A stretch of DNA of 64,000 bases, taken from UBA2767 sp965228625. Lineage in GTDB: Bacteria > Pseudomonadota > Alphaproteobacteria > Rhizobiales > Methyloligellaceae. The first letter of the stretch is position 1. Each line of letters starts with the position of its first letter. The DNA lies in assembly GCA_965228625.1 (NCBI GenBank), contig OZ245829.1:992001-1056000 (forward strand). Reading direction: 5' to 3'. A program made the translations under genes and the position numbers. Of this stretch, positions 53,831 through 64,000 are shown in pieces. The notes under the pieces were generated by a model. The model was not told where the DNA came from, ran no database searches, and saw only the letters and a program-made list of their open reading frames with translations.

Positions 53831-56800
53831 TCCGGTCGAACGTCGGACCTCGAACACGAGTTGGCCGGTATCGAGAGTGATGGTGTCGCCGTCGCCGTCC
53901 GTAGCCTCGACTGCCAATGACAAGTCGATTGGCAGCAGTTCCGGACCGCCGTTATGGTCAAGGTTGTCAAAGAGTTTGAACAGCCCGTTTCCGAGCGGAT
54001 CGACGCTTAAGGTGAACACCCGCCGGTCGAGCGCGTCGAGCACGCCGGGCGTGGTGCCGCTGTCGACATAACCGGTGAGGGTGTCGCCATCGATGCTGTA
54101 GACCACCGCCTCGCCGTTCGACGTCAGAACCGGCAGGCCACTGGTGTCGCTGTTCAGGGCGAAGCCGCCGCCCGACGCCGGGCCGTCGACAAGCCAAGAG
54201 CCTCGGTCAGAACCAGCAGTTCCGGACCGCCGTTATGGTCAAGGTTGGTTTGAACAGCCCGTTTCCGAGCGGATCGACGCTTAAGGTGAACACCCGCCGG
54301 TCGAGCGCGTCGAGCACGCCGGGCGTGGTGCCGCTGTCGACATAACCGGTGAGGGTGTCGAGACGACGTCAGAACCGGCAGGCCACTGGTGTCGCTGTTC
54401 AGGGCGACAGACGCCAAAGTCAACCAGGGACGACAGCCATCAAGCGTGGCGAAGTCCAGAGCCTCGGTGCCGAACAGATGCACCTGGCCAACGTTCGCGC
54501 CTTGCGTGTCGTCATTCCTTACTCCCGCCACGACGAAGCCATCGGAAATGGCAACTGATCCTCCGAAATGATCCGCGTTCGTCGGCGTGGGATCATCGAA
54601 GGTCTGCAGCAAGGCCCCCGTGGTGGCGCTGAACAGATGCACCTGGCCCACATCGCTGCCGTTGGTGTCGTCTTTATTGGAGCCGACCACGACGATATCG
54701 CCGTCGATCGCCACGGCACGGCCGAACAGATCGCCCGACGTCGGGGTGGGGTCGTCCAGGGTATGCAGCAGCACACCCGTCGTGGCGCTGAACAGATGCA
54801 CCTGCCCCACATCGCTGCCATGGGTATCATCGCCATAGGCGCCGATCGCGACAATATCACCGCGAACCGCGACCGAGATCCCGAACCAGTCACTCGTCGT
54901 CGGTGTGGGATCATCGAAGGTCTGCAGCAATGCACCCGTGGTGGAGCCGACCACGACGATATCGCGTCGAACAGGTGCACCTGACCCACATCCGTGCCGC
55001 TCGTGTCGTCCCTGAAGGCGCCGATCGCAACAAGGTTGCTGTCAACCGCAACCGCATACCCGAAGTAGTCCGTTATCGTCGGGGTCGGGTCATCGAATGT
55101 CTGCAGCAACGCCCCGGTGTTGACATCGAACAGATGCGCCTGACCGATATTGGTCAGGCTCGTATCGTGCGCATATGCACTGACCAATGCATAGTCGCCG
55201 CTAAGCGCCACCGAAGTCCCGAACAGATCAATCGTTGTCGGCGTCGGATCATCAAACGCCCGCAACAACGCCCCGGTATTGGTGTCGAACAGATAGGCCC
55301 GACCGATGTTGTTGCCATTCGCATCGTCGTACGGCGCGCCGATCAGCGCGAGGTCACCGTGAAGCGCGACACTTTCGCCAAACCGGTCATCTGGCACCGC
55401 AGAAGGACTGTTGAAGGTCTGCAGCACCGCACCGGTGTGCATGTCCAGAAGATGCGCCTGACCGACATCGATGCCTGTTGTGTCGTCATAGCGCGCACCC
55501 ACCAGAACACGGCCGCTGTCCACCGCAACCGAATGCCCGAACTGGTCAACCGATGTCGGCGTCGGGTCGTCATAGGTCCGCAACACCGTACCCGCCGCGG
55601 CAATATCGTCCTCATCGACCTGGGCAACAAGCGCGGAGGTGGTGGCTTCGGGAACCGACTCGTTCACGGTGAGATCAACCGTCACCGTCGACGTGCCGCC
55701 CCGCCCGTCATCGGCGGTGTAAGTGAAGGAGGCCGGACCGCTATGATCCGCATCCGGTGTGAAGACGACATCACCATTTCCGTCCAAGGCGGCCGTGCCG
55801 CCCACCGCGTCTTGCACCGAGCCAATCGTCAGCGGATCGCCATTGGCGTCGGTATCATTGCCGAGCAGGTCTGATGCAGAGATCGTCAGCGCCTGGTCCT
55901 CGCCCGTCACAAAGCCGCTATCGGCGGCTGCAACAGGCGCCACGTTTTCGTTCTGCACCGTGAACACGACCCGGTCGGCGCCGAGGCCGATCACGTCGCC
56001 GTCACTGTCCGTGGCCTCGATGACCGAGGAGAAGTCGAGCGGCAGCAGTTCGGGGCCGCCCGCATGGTCGATATTGTCGAGCAGCGTGAAGATCGCGTTG
56101 CCCGCCGGGGTGACCTGCAGGCTGAAGATGCGCCGGTCGCCGGCGTCGAGCACGCCGGGCGTGGTGCCGCTGTCGACAAAGCCCGTCAGCGTATCCCCGT
56201 CCACGCTGTAGACGATCGCCTCACCGTTGGACGCGAGTGCAGGCAGACCACTGGTGTCGTTCTTCAGCCCAAAACCGCCGCCGGAAGCCGGGCCGTCCAC
56301 GCCAAAATCAACAAGACCCGTGAGATCCAGAGAAGCAGACGCTCCATCACTCGCCTTGAACAGATGTGCCTCGCCAACGTTCGCACCTTGCGTGTCGTCA
56401 GCCCTTGCGCCTACCACAACGAAGCCGTCGGAGATAGCAACTGATCTTCCGAACTGATCATTCGTCGGGGTGGGATCATCAAGCGTCTGCAGCAGCGCGC
56501 CCGTCGAGGCGTCGAACAGATAGAGCTGGTCCTTGTTCGTGCCGACCGCGACGATATCGCCGTCGACGGAAACGGAATATCCAAAATTATCGCCTGATGT
56601 CGGTGTGGGATCATCCAGGGTGTGCAGCAATGCGCCCGTGCTGGCACTGAACAGATGGACCTGACCCACATCCGTGCCGTTCGTGTCATCCGTATACGCA
56701 CTGACAACAACAAGGTCGCCTTGGATCGCAACTGCCCAACCAAACTGGTCGTCCGTCGTCGGGGTCGGGTCATCGAGCGTGCGCAACAACGCACCCGTTG

Positions 56801-59800
56801 TCGCATCAAACAGATGTACCTGGCCGACGTTGTTGCCATTGGTGTCGTCTCTGTAGGCGCCGATCGCGACAAGATCGCCCTCAATGGCAAGGCCGTATCC
56901 AAAGTAGTCGGTTACCGTGGGGTTGGGATCATCGAATGTCTGCAGCAACGCCCCGGTGTTGACATCGAACAGATGCGCCTGACCGGTATTGGTGAGGGTC
57001 GTATCGTGCACATAGGCACTGACCAACGCATAGTCGCCGCTCAAGGCGACCAAGGCACCGAACAGATCCTGGTTGGTGGGTGAAGGATCATCGAAGGTCT
57101 GCAGCAACGCCCCGGTATTGGTGTCGAACAGATAGGCCCGACCGACATTGTTGCCATTCGCATCGTCGTATGGCGAGCCGATCAGTGCGAGGTCGCCATG
57201 AAGTGCAACACTGTCGCCAAACCGGTCTCCTGAAGTGGCCGAAGGATTGTCGAAGGTCTGCAACATCGCACCGGTGTGCATGTCCAGCAGATGCGCCTGC
57301 CCGACATCCGCACCCACCGTGTCGTCATCGCGCGCACCCACCAGCACACGGCCGCTGTCCACCGCAACCGAAGTCCCGAACAGGTCACCCGAAGTCGGCG
57401 TCGGATCGTCATAGGTCTGCAACAGCGCACCTGCCGCAGCGACATGGTCCTCGCTCACCTGGCCATCGACTGCGGCTGCAGTGAGCTCGGGAACGGACTC
57501 GTTCACGTTGAGATCGACCGTCACCGTCGACGTGCCGCCCCGCCCGTCATCGGCGGTGTAGCTGAAGGACGCCGCCCCGCTATGATCTGCATCCGGTGTG
57601 AAGACGACATCACCATTTCCGTCCAAGGCGGCCGTGCCGCCCAGCGCGTCTTGCACCGAGCCAATCGTCAGCGGATCGCCATTGGCATCCGTATCGTTGC
57701 CGAGCAGGTCTGCTGCAGAGATCGTCAGCGCCTGGTCCTCGCCCGTCACAAAGCCGCTATCGGCGGCTGCAACAGGCGCCACGTTTTCGTTCTGCACCGT
57801 GAACACGACCCGGTCGGTGCCGAGGCCGATCACGTCGCCGTCACTGTCCGTGGCCTCGATGACCGATGAGAAGTCGATTGGCAGCAGTTCGGGGCCGCCC
57901 GCATGGTCGATATTGTCGAGCAGCGTGAAGATCGCGTTGCCCGCCGGGGTGACCTGCAGGCTGAAGATGCGCCGGTCGCCGGCATCGAGCACACCGGGTG
58001 TGGTGCCGCTGTCGACAAAGCCCGTCAGCGTATCGCCATCGACGTCGTAGACAATCGCCTCGCCGTTCGAGGTGAGAACCGGAAGACCGCTGGTATCGCT
58101 CTTCAGTGCAAAGCCGCCCCCTGCAGCCGGACCGTCCACGCCAAAATCGACAAGCCTGGTGAGGTCCAGAGAAGCAGAGGTGCCATCACTCGCCTTGAAC
58201 AGATACGCCTGCCCTATATCGGTGCCGGCGACGTCATTCTTGCGAGCGCTGGCAACGACAACGCCGTCGGCCATCGCAACCGAGGCACCAAAAGAACCAG
58301 AAAGACTGCCAGACCCCTCAACGGTTTGCAGCAATGCACCCGTTGAGATGCTGAACAGATGTATCTCATTCTGGGCCGTTCCGACGGTGATAACATCGCC
58401 GTCGATCGCAATCGAATATCCGGACCGGTTGTTTGATACCGGCGTGGGATCATCGAATGTCCGCAGCAAGGCGCCCGTATTGGCGTCGAACACATGCACC
58501 TGACCGACATCCGTACCTTGCGTGTCATCCATACGCGCGCCGACCGCGACATAGTCACCACTAATCGCAACAAAATCCCCAAAGTAGTCTTCCGTCGTCG
58601 GCGTGGGATCGTCAAAGGTGTGCAGCAAGGCCCCCGTTGTCACATCAAACAGATGCGCCTGGCCAACATACGTGCCCTGCGTATTGTCCAGACGCGCGCC
58701 AATCACCGCCCGATTGCCGTCCATGGCGACCGAATATCCAAACTCGTCACCGCCTGTCGGCGTGGGATCATCGAACGTCTGCAGCAACGCACCGGTGTTG
58801 ACGTCAAACAGATAGGCCTGACCGATATTGCTGCCTTGTGTGTCGTCCAGACGCGCCCCGATCAGTGCAAGGCCGCCACTGAGCGCAACGGAGATTCCGA
58901 ACCTGTCATTCGTGGCCGGTGACGGACTATCGAACGTGCGCAGCAACGCTCCCGTATCGGCATCGAACAGATAGGCCTGACCGGCATCCACGGCTTGCGT
59001 GTCATCACGCTGTGCGCCGATCAGAGCAAGGTTCCCATCCAAAGCAACCGAATAGCCAAACTCGTCTGTATCTCCCGGGCTGGGGTTGTCAAAGGTCTGC
59101 AGAACCGCGCCGGTGTGCATGTCCAGCAGATGCGCCTGCCCCGCATTCGTGCCCACCGTGTCGTCCATGCGCGAACCGGCCAATATACGCCCGCCATCGA
59201 TCGCAACCGAGTACCCGAACTCGTCAGATGTCGTCGGCGTCGGATCGTCATAGGTCTGGAGAAGTGCCCCGGAGGCGACGATGTCGTCCTCGCTCACGTG
59301 ACGGACCAGCGCTGAGGAAGTCACCTCGGGAACGGACTCGTTCACGGTGAGATCAACCGTCACCGTCGACGTGCCGCCCCGACCGTCATCGGCGGTGTAG
59401 GTGAAGGACGCCGGACCGACGTAACCGGCATTGCCCGTGAATACGACGTTGCCCTGGGCGTCCAGTTCAACCGTACCGTTAACCGCGCCCTGCACGGATG
59501 CGATTGTCAGCGGATCACCATTGGCGTCGGTGTCATTGCCGAGCAGATCCGCGGCCGAAATCGTCAGCGCCTGATCCTCGCCCGCCTCAAAACCGGCATC
59601 CGCGGTCGCGCTCGGGGCCACATTCGCGTTCAGCACCTTGAAAACAAGTTGCCCGGGGTCGAGGGTGATGATGTCGCCGTCGCCGTCCGTCGCTTCGATG
59701 GCAGAGGAGAAGTCGAGCGGCAGCAATTCGGGACCGCCCGCATGGTCGATATTATCGTGAAGGGCAAAGGTGGTGTAGCCCTGCGGATCGACCTTCAAGG

Positions 59801-62800
59801 TCAAGACCCGACGGTCGCCGTCATCGAGCACGCCGGGTGTCGTACCGTTGTCGACATAACCGGCGAGAGTGTCGCCATCGATGCTGTAGACGATCGCCTC
59901 ACCGTTGGACGTCAGAACCGGCAAGCCGCCGGTATCGCTGCTCAGGGCGAAGCCGCCGCCCGCGGCCGGGCCGTCGACACCAAAGTCAATCAGGGACGGC
60001 AGATCAAGCGTGGTGAAGTCCAGCGCCTCGGTGCTGAACAGATGCACCTGCCCCACATTGGTGCCCGCCGTGTCGTCATTGAGCGCACCTGTCACCACAA
60101 AGCCGTCGGACATGGCGACCGAGCGGCCGAACTGATCCCCCGAGGTCGGCGTGGGATCATCGAGGGTCTGCAGCAAGACCCCGGTCGTGGCGCTGAACAG
60201 ATGCACCTGGCCCACATCCGTGCCATTGGTGTCGTCTCCATTGGAGCCGACCGCGACGATATCGCCGTCAATGGCAACCGAACCGCCGAACCGATCCCCC
60301 GAGGTCGGGTTCGGGTCGTCAAGAGTGTGCAGCAATGCACCCGTGGTCGCGTCGAACAGATGCACCTGCCCCACATCCGTGCCGTTGGTGTCGTCGAGCT
60401 GCGCGGCAATCACAATGAGGTTGCCCTTGATCGCGAGGCCACTTCCGAAGCGGTCACTCGATGTCGGCGTCGGATCAACAAACGTGCGCAGCCGCACACC
60501 CGTCGTCACGTCAAACAGATACACCCGGCCCACATCCGTGCCGTCGGCATCATCCAGATAGGCGCTCACCAATGCCAGGTTGCCATCAATCGCCACAACC
60601 ACGCCAAACTGGTCGCCCTCATGCGGCGAGGGGTTGTTGAATGTGCGCACAAGCGCGCCCGTATTGACATCGAACACATGCGCCTGGCCGGAATTGGTGG
60701 CCTGCGTGTCGTCCAGCCTGGCGCCGATCAACGCATAGTCGCCGCTCAGCGCAACGGAACTGCCGAACCGGTCTTTTGTCGTCTTCGTGGGATCGTTAAA
60801 GGTCCGTACCAGAGCGCCGGTAACTGTGTCGAACAGATAGGCCTGGCCGATTTCCGTGCCCTTCGTGTTGTCACGCTGGGCGCCGATCAGGGCAAAGTTG
60901 CCTTCGAGCGCGACCACATGCCCGAAATCGTCCGCAACCCCCGGTGACGGGTTGTCAAATGTCTGCAGCACCGCGCCGGTGTACATGTCGAGCAGATGGG
61001 CCTGACCAACGTCCGTACCCAACGTGTTGTCGAAGCGCGCGCCCACCAACACACGGCCTCTGTCCAGCGCGACCGAATGTCCGAACTGGTCACCCGACGT
61101 TGGCGTCGGGTCGTTATAGGTCCGCAAGACCGTACCCGCCGCAGCAATAGCGTCCTCATCGACCTGGCCGACGGCCAACTTGGGCACTTCAATAATCGTG
61201 CCGTCGCTCTGTTCGAGGGTGAAGGCGTCGCGAGACCAGTTCTCGATCACCAGGTCATCGGATCCGGCTATCGCGATCCGCAGGTTGGACGCAAAACCGG
61301 CGCCGCCATCCGAGACAATCTGGTCGAGAGAAAACGACAGATCGGATGCAACGACCCCTTCGCCGAAGACGATGCGGTTTTGGCCCAAGACGTCGAAGAT
61401 TCGATCCGCGCCGGCCCCGACATAATAGATGTCGTCGCCATGGCCGCCCTCGAGCCGGTCGTCGCCCGAGCCGCCGATGAGCACATCGACGCCGTGGCCG
61501 CCGTCGAGAACATCGTTCCCGGCGCCGCCGCGCACGTAATCGTCGCCATCGCCGGCCGTGATCGTGTCGTTACCGGCACCGCCAAGCAGGATATCGTTGC
61601 TGAGGGCGCGGTCCGCTGTCGCTGCATCGACAAAAATGCTGTCGACATCTGCAGCCTGCCAGAAGTCGCTGCCACTGGTGCCGTTGACCTGGGCGCCGTC
61701 CAGCGTGGCGACGATGTGCTGGTACTCGACCTTGTCGGCGAACTCCGCGATCTCGATGCGGCCCTGGGATTGCCCATCAACGAATTGCTCGAACACGAGC
61801 GTCGTGCCCTCGATGCTGATGGAGACGTCCCGGAGAGAGAAGCCCTCGCCCTCGAGGCCGAAGCTCTCGAAGAAGGCCTTGACGCCGCCATAGAAGTCGG
61901 ACCGGTTCCAGTCCTCGAGCCGGAGTTCGTCGGCGCGGACAAGGGTAATGATCCAGGCCGCCGAGAAGGACGAATTCGGATCCTGGGTGATGAGCGCGTC
62001 GACGACGCCCTTGTTCTTCAGATAGCCGGAATAGTCGGCGGCGATCTGAAGATCGCCGAGCAGAACGTCGAGAGTGGTGGCTTCGGAATTCTCCAGCGCG
62101 CGCTTGATATAGGGATCACCGCCGTCGATGCGGAAATCCTTCAGTGTCCTGAAGACGCCTTCGCGAACCGCTTCCTCGACGTTGCCGAGATCGAAGGTCC
62201 CGTCGGCCGTGCGCGCCTCAACGCGGAGCTGACCGTCGCTCGCCTTCCAGGCCATGTAGAAGCTGAGCGTGTCGCTGAGGTCGAGCGTACCACCGATGAG
62301 CTCGACATACTCGTTGAGCACATCGACCGCGGTGTCGGCCATGGCGCGAAGGACATCCTTGTCGTCGCCCAGAATATCGGAATCGTGGGTTAGCGCGCCG
62401 GGGACGAATAGGCCCGTCGCGGCGTCGAATTCGACGTTCTGCAGACCCCAGAATCCGATGGCTTTGAGCTGCTTGTTGAGCTTCGCCAGGGTCGTCACTC
62501 TCGATGTTCGAAGAACCTTCGCGAGATACGGGTTGCCGCCTTCGAAGCGCATGGTCCTCAGCGACCGCAGAATCGCCTTTTCGACAAGGCCGTCTCCGGT
62601 GCTGTTCGTATAGGTCTTCCCGTCGACCGACGCCTGAATCCGGAAGCTCTGCGTCTTGGCCGTCCAGGCCATGTAGAATTTCGGCGTCTTGACCCGTGTG
62701 ACCGTACCGCCGACGACATCCGCATAGTTGTTGAGCACGTCGATGGCCGCATCGGCCATCGCTTTCAGATTGTTGATATCCTTAGTTGTTATGTCCTTTT

Positions 62801-64000
62801 CGAACCTGTTGTCGCCGCGCTCGAAACGCTTCTGGCCGTAGTCGTATGTGACCTTCTGCCATCCCCAGAAACTGTCCGGCCCGTCGTCCCAGCCGAACAC
62901 GTCGGAGACGAAATCGCCGATGAGAGTGCCGATAATGGTGCCGATGAAGGCGCCCACACCCGGGATCGGGATGGGCAGCATGCGTCCGATTGCACCACCG
63001 ATACTGCCACCTATCGCCCCGGCCTGCGTTTCAGGCTCGACGATCTCGTTGGCGAGATAACTGCCGAAGAAACTCCCAATGTTCCCCGCACTAAAGGTTC
63101 CAGGCACCTCGACGCCATTGACCGTCGTCCCGAACAGGCTACCGCCCAGGCCTTTCAGCAGGTCAGCCTCGCCCTTGACCACGTTCGTGAGGACGACATT
63201 GAGTGTCGAGCCGATGGTGCTGCTCGCCGCGTACTGGAAGAGGTCCGCGCCAACCCCGTCACCGATATTGAGGGCTTCACCCAGTTCCGCTGCCAGCAAA
63301 GAGGACACTACATTGACGCCAGCGTTTCTGAGGTTGACGAACAGCTCGTCGCCGAAGTTCGAGAAGGCCTGAGACAGCGCGCCGTTAATGCCCGCGGCGC
63401 CAAGCCGAATAGCCTCATCCACGTTTTCCAGAACGGTCGCAAGCGCGGACCCGGTTGCCACCTGCGCGAACAGATTGTCGCCGCCGAGCACGCGGCCCAG
63501 GCTGGCGCCAAAGACCCGGCCGATATCGCCGTCAACCAGCTCTTTTGGTTGCGGATTCGGTTCCGCCTCGGTCGCCGGTTTCTTTATTGTGACGCTGGTT
63601 TTCCACACGACGACTTCCGTGCCGTCGGCGTTCAGGGTGCCTTCGCGGGTTATGACAGCGGTTTCTTGGGTATCCTCGTTGCGGGTGACCTGGCCACTGG
63701 TGACTACAACGCCTTGGTCATTCGTCTGTTCGTAGCCAGAAGGCTCATTTTCAGCATCGAATGTGAAGAAGGTTGGGCCAAGCTCTGCTTCAAAATCACC
63801 GCCGCCAACGTCATCTGGCGCTGCGTGCTCGAGAGTCTTTGTTCCGTCACCGTGGTGTGTGAGCCGAAAGGCAAATTTGCCTTCGCTATCAAAGCTTGTG
63901 GCAATTGCAGAACCATCTTCGGAATTTGAGGAAAAAACAAATCTGTCAATGCCATTGTTATCGCTTACATAGAGGCTGTCTTCTGTCAGAGCAAAGTTCT
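52670..64000 (-). CDS. Giant type I-secreted RTX protein with FG-GAP propellers; 5' partial, frame-disrupted
   Basis: The minus-strand frame is open from the right edge, so the N-terminus lies outside the window; the GTG at 63608 is only the first possible start codon. About 3,690 residues are visible. Order: acidic region (edge-63608), glycine-zipper segment, duplicated unnamed domain, RTX block, four propeller modules, C-terminal RTX block and a tail DQLVSAMAAF...SAWQPPSA that resembles RTX secretion signals. Such proteins are exported by HlyBD-TolC-type systems and act as adhesins or matrix proteins. Read literally, the frame stops at 54519 and resumes in two other frames. Removing 54944-54963, 54437-54438 and 54191-54412 restores one frame. 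No exporter gene is in the window. I infer a large cell-surface or released adhesin-like protein. Confidence 0.85.
54191..54412 (-). repeat. 222-base mosaic insertion copied from adjacent sequence, plus 2 extra bases nearby
   Basis: Most of this segment (54217-54405) repeats 53934-54165 base for base apart from two gaps (7 bases and about 30 bases), with no substitutions I can see. A shorter scrap at 54197-54208 repeats part of 54459-54471. Joining 54190 to 54413 recreates the sequence found at the same place in module A. Two surplus C residues at 54437-54438 also disrupt the frame relative to module A. Confidence 0.8.
54944..54963 (-). repeat. 20-base insertion in propeller blade 4 of module D
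   Basis: These 20 bases are identical to 54680-54699 in blade 6 of the same propeller. They split the codons of HLFDA-TTGALLQ; without them the blade reads through perfectly. 20 is not a multiple of three, so the literal frame is lost here and ends at 54519. Confidence 0.88.
55620..57458 (-). repeat. Module C: propeller, T1SS-143-like and cadherin-like domains
   Basis: 1,839 bases (613 residues) from linker VDED of module D to linker VSEDHV of module C. Seven FG-GAP-like blades occupy about 56.32-57.42 kb; blade 6 lacks the DDTxGTDVG loop. The T1SS-143-like domain (about 55.95-56.31 kb) and a cadherin-like domain (about 55.66-55.95 kb; GEDQALTISASDLLGNDTDA, SFTYTADDGRGGTSTVTVDL) follow. The last two domains are nearly identical in DNA to those of module B. 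Confidence 0.88.
57459..59297 (-). repeat. Module B: propeller, T1SS-143-like and cadherin-like domains
   Basis: Again exactly 1,839 bases. Seven blades lie at about 58.16-59.26 kb. Blade 6 is short as in module C, and blade 7 is the most diverged (TVEGSGSLSGSFGASVAMAD). T1SS-143-like domain at about 57.79-58.15 kb, cadherin-like domain at about 57.50-57.79 kb. Confidence 0.88.
59298..61163 (-). repeat. Module A: propeller, T1SS-143-like and cadherin-like domains
   Basis: 1,866 bases, 27 more than B and C because blade 6 keeps its DDTNGTDVG loop. Seven blades at about 60.02-61.13 kb, T1SS-143-like domain at about 59.63-60.0 kb, cadherin-like domain at about 59.34-59.63 kb. The T1SS-143 and cadherin parts are more diverged from B and C than those two are from each other. 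Confidence 0.88.
61405..61605 (-). other. Internal RTX nonapeptide block
   Basis: Six or so GGxGxDxx repeats (GGAGNDTITAGDGDDYVRGG, then GGHGVDVLIGGSGDDRLEGG) ending in DDIYYVGAGADRI. They lie before module A, far from the C-terminal block. A haemolysin-associated segment with LVIENWSRD follows. Confidence 0.9.
62090..62790 (-). repeat. Tandem pair of an unnamed ~120-residue domain
   Basis: Copy 1 (about 62.51-62.79 kb) has LKAMADAAIDVLNNYADVVG, FYMAW and GGNPYLAKVL. Copy 2 (about 62.09-62.36 kb) has LRAMADTAVDVLNEYVELIG, FYMAW and GGDPYIKRAL. The MAD starts are 417 bases (139 residues) apart. I know no family for it. It lies between the glycine-zipper segment and the first RTX block. Confidence 0.7.
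62890..63025 (-). other. Glycine-zipper hydrophobic segment in the giant protein
   Basis: About 45 residues: AGAIGGSIGGAIGRMLPIPI, then GVGAFIGTIIGTLIGDFVSDVFGW. The GxxxG spacing and length could span or insert into a membrane. The ~150 residues before it are also rich in Gly/Ala and hydrophobic. Confidence 0.65.

Larger units (their letters stand above)
53831..55619 (-). repeat. Module D: seven-bladed propeller plus T1SS-143-like domain, disrupted
   Basis: Seven FG-GAP-like blades of about 53 residues (consensus DxFGxSVAIxGDxVxVGA, then VGQxHLFD) start at the linker VDEDDIA. A T1SS-143/DUF5801-like domain follows (LPVLTSNGEA, VYSIDGDTLTGYVDSGTTPG, LDHNGGPELLPID, EATDGDGD). Unlike modules A-C it leads directly into RTX repeats with no cadherin-like domain. 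All three frame-breaking insertions fall here: in blade 4 and in the start of the T1SS-143 domain. Confidence 0.85.

Noticed and set aside
54154..54954. A separate 266-codon minus-strand gene
   Set aside because: Its sequence is blades 5-7 of module D in a shifted frame; it is a piece of the giant gene.
54000..61200. CRISPR-like or tandem DNA repeats
   Set aside because: The ~159-base and 1,839-base periodicity is that of protein blades and modules with coding-type variation, not direct repeats with spacers.
59649..62393. Two long plus-strand open frames (432 and 465 codons) and many shorter ones across 55-63 kb
   Set aside because: They mirror the repeated minus-strand modules and recur in every module, as expected for antisense shadows.
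63606..63608. GTG start for the giant gene
   Set aside because: The same frame stays open to the window edge with protein-like sequence and the residues around the GTG have no ribosome site or signal.

Overview
The window is a GC-rich, gene-dense stretch of an alphaproteobacterial chromosome, most likely from the Hyphomicrobiales (Rhizobiales). The reasons are the neighbourhoods panB/yfgM-like/bamB/der, ppx/rlmE/guaB/rsmB/guaA, Atm1-like ABC/psd/pssA and cysS/cimA, the fused cysNC gene, and a DUF2865 protein, a family I know mainly from that order. No gene-free interval exceeds about 250 bases, and I saw no insertion sequence, prophage or CRISPR array.

Left part (1-23.4 kb): a DMT permease cut by the edge, DinB and SH3 proteins, ndk, an ABC-F ATPase, then a long leftward block. 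This block contains panB, yfgM-like, bamB, der, holC, a methyltransferase and fetAB; the last four genes overlap by 4 bases each. Next come a DksA-like zinc-finger protein, an FMN-binding protein, and the leftward purine/RNA block ppx-rlmE-aminotransferase-guaB-rsmB-unknown-tspO-guaA, then UDP-glucose dehydrogenase.

Middle part (23.4-52.6 kb): glnS with a coupled small membrane protein and tRNA-Gln(CUG), sulfate activation (cysD, cysNC), a lone exported FecR-domain protein, phospholipid synthesis (psd, pssA) behind an Atm1-type exporter, a LOG-family hydrolase, citramalate synthase behind cysS with a 41-residue membrane ORF coupled between them, a FAH-family enzyme, nadE, class II DAHP synthase, a VIT1-type metal transporter, a YbdK-type ligase, an SDR, glutathione reductase, rpiA, gabD, gph, an NTF2-like exported protein and tRNA-Val(CAC) with a near-consensus promoter.

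Right part (52.67 kb to the edge): one enormous leftward gene, incomplete at its 5' end, for a type I-secreted RTX protein of at least about 3,690 residues. From N to C it has an acidic region, a glycine-zipper segment, a duplicated domain I cannot name, an RTX block, and four copies of a large module. Each module has a seven-bladed FG-GAP-like propeller, a T1SS-143/DUF5801-like domain and (in three of four) a cadherin-like domain. Two full modules are exactly 1,839 bases long. A C-terminal RTX block and a secretion-signal-like tail follow. As given, the gene is broken near 54.2-54.96 kb by three small insertions (20, 2 and 222 bases). Removing them in silico restores a single frame, so they are either a repeat-assembly artefact or a very recent lesion. 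This protein is the most unusual object in the window; its exporter is not here.
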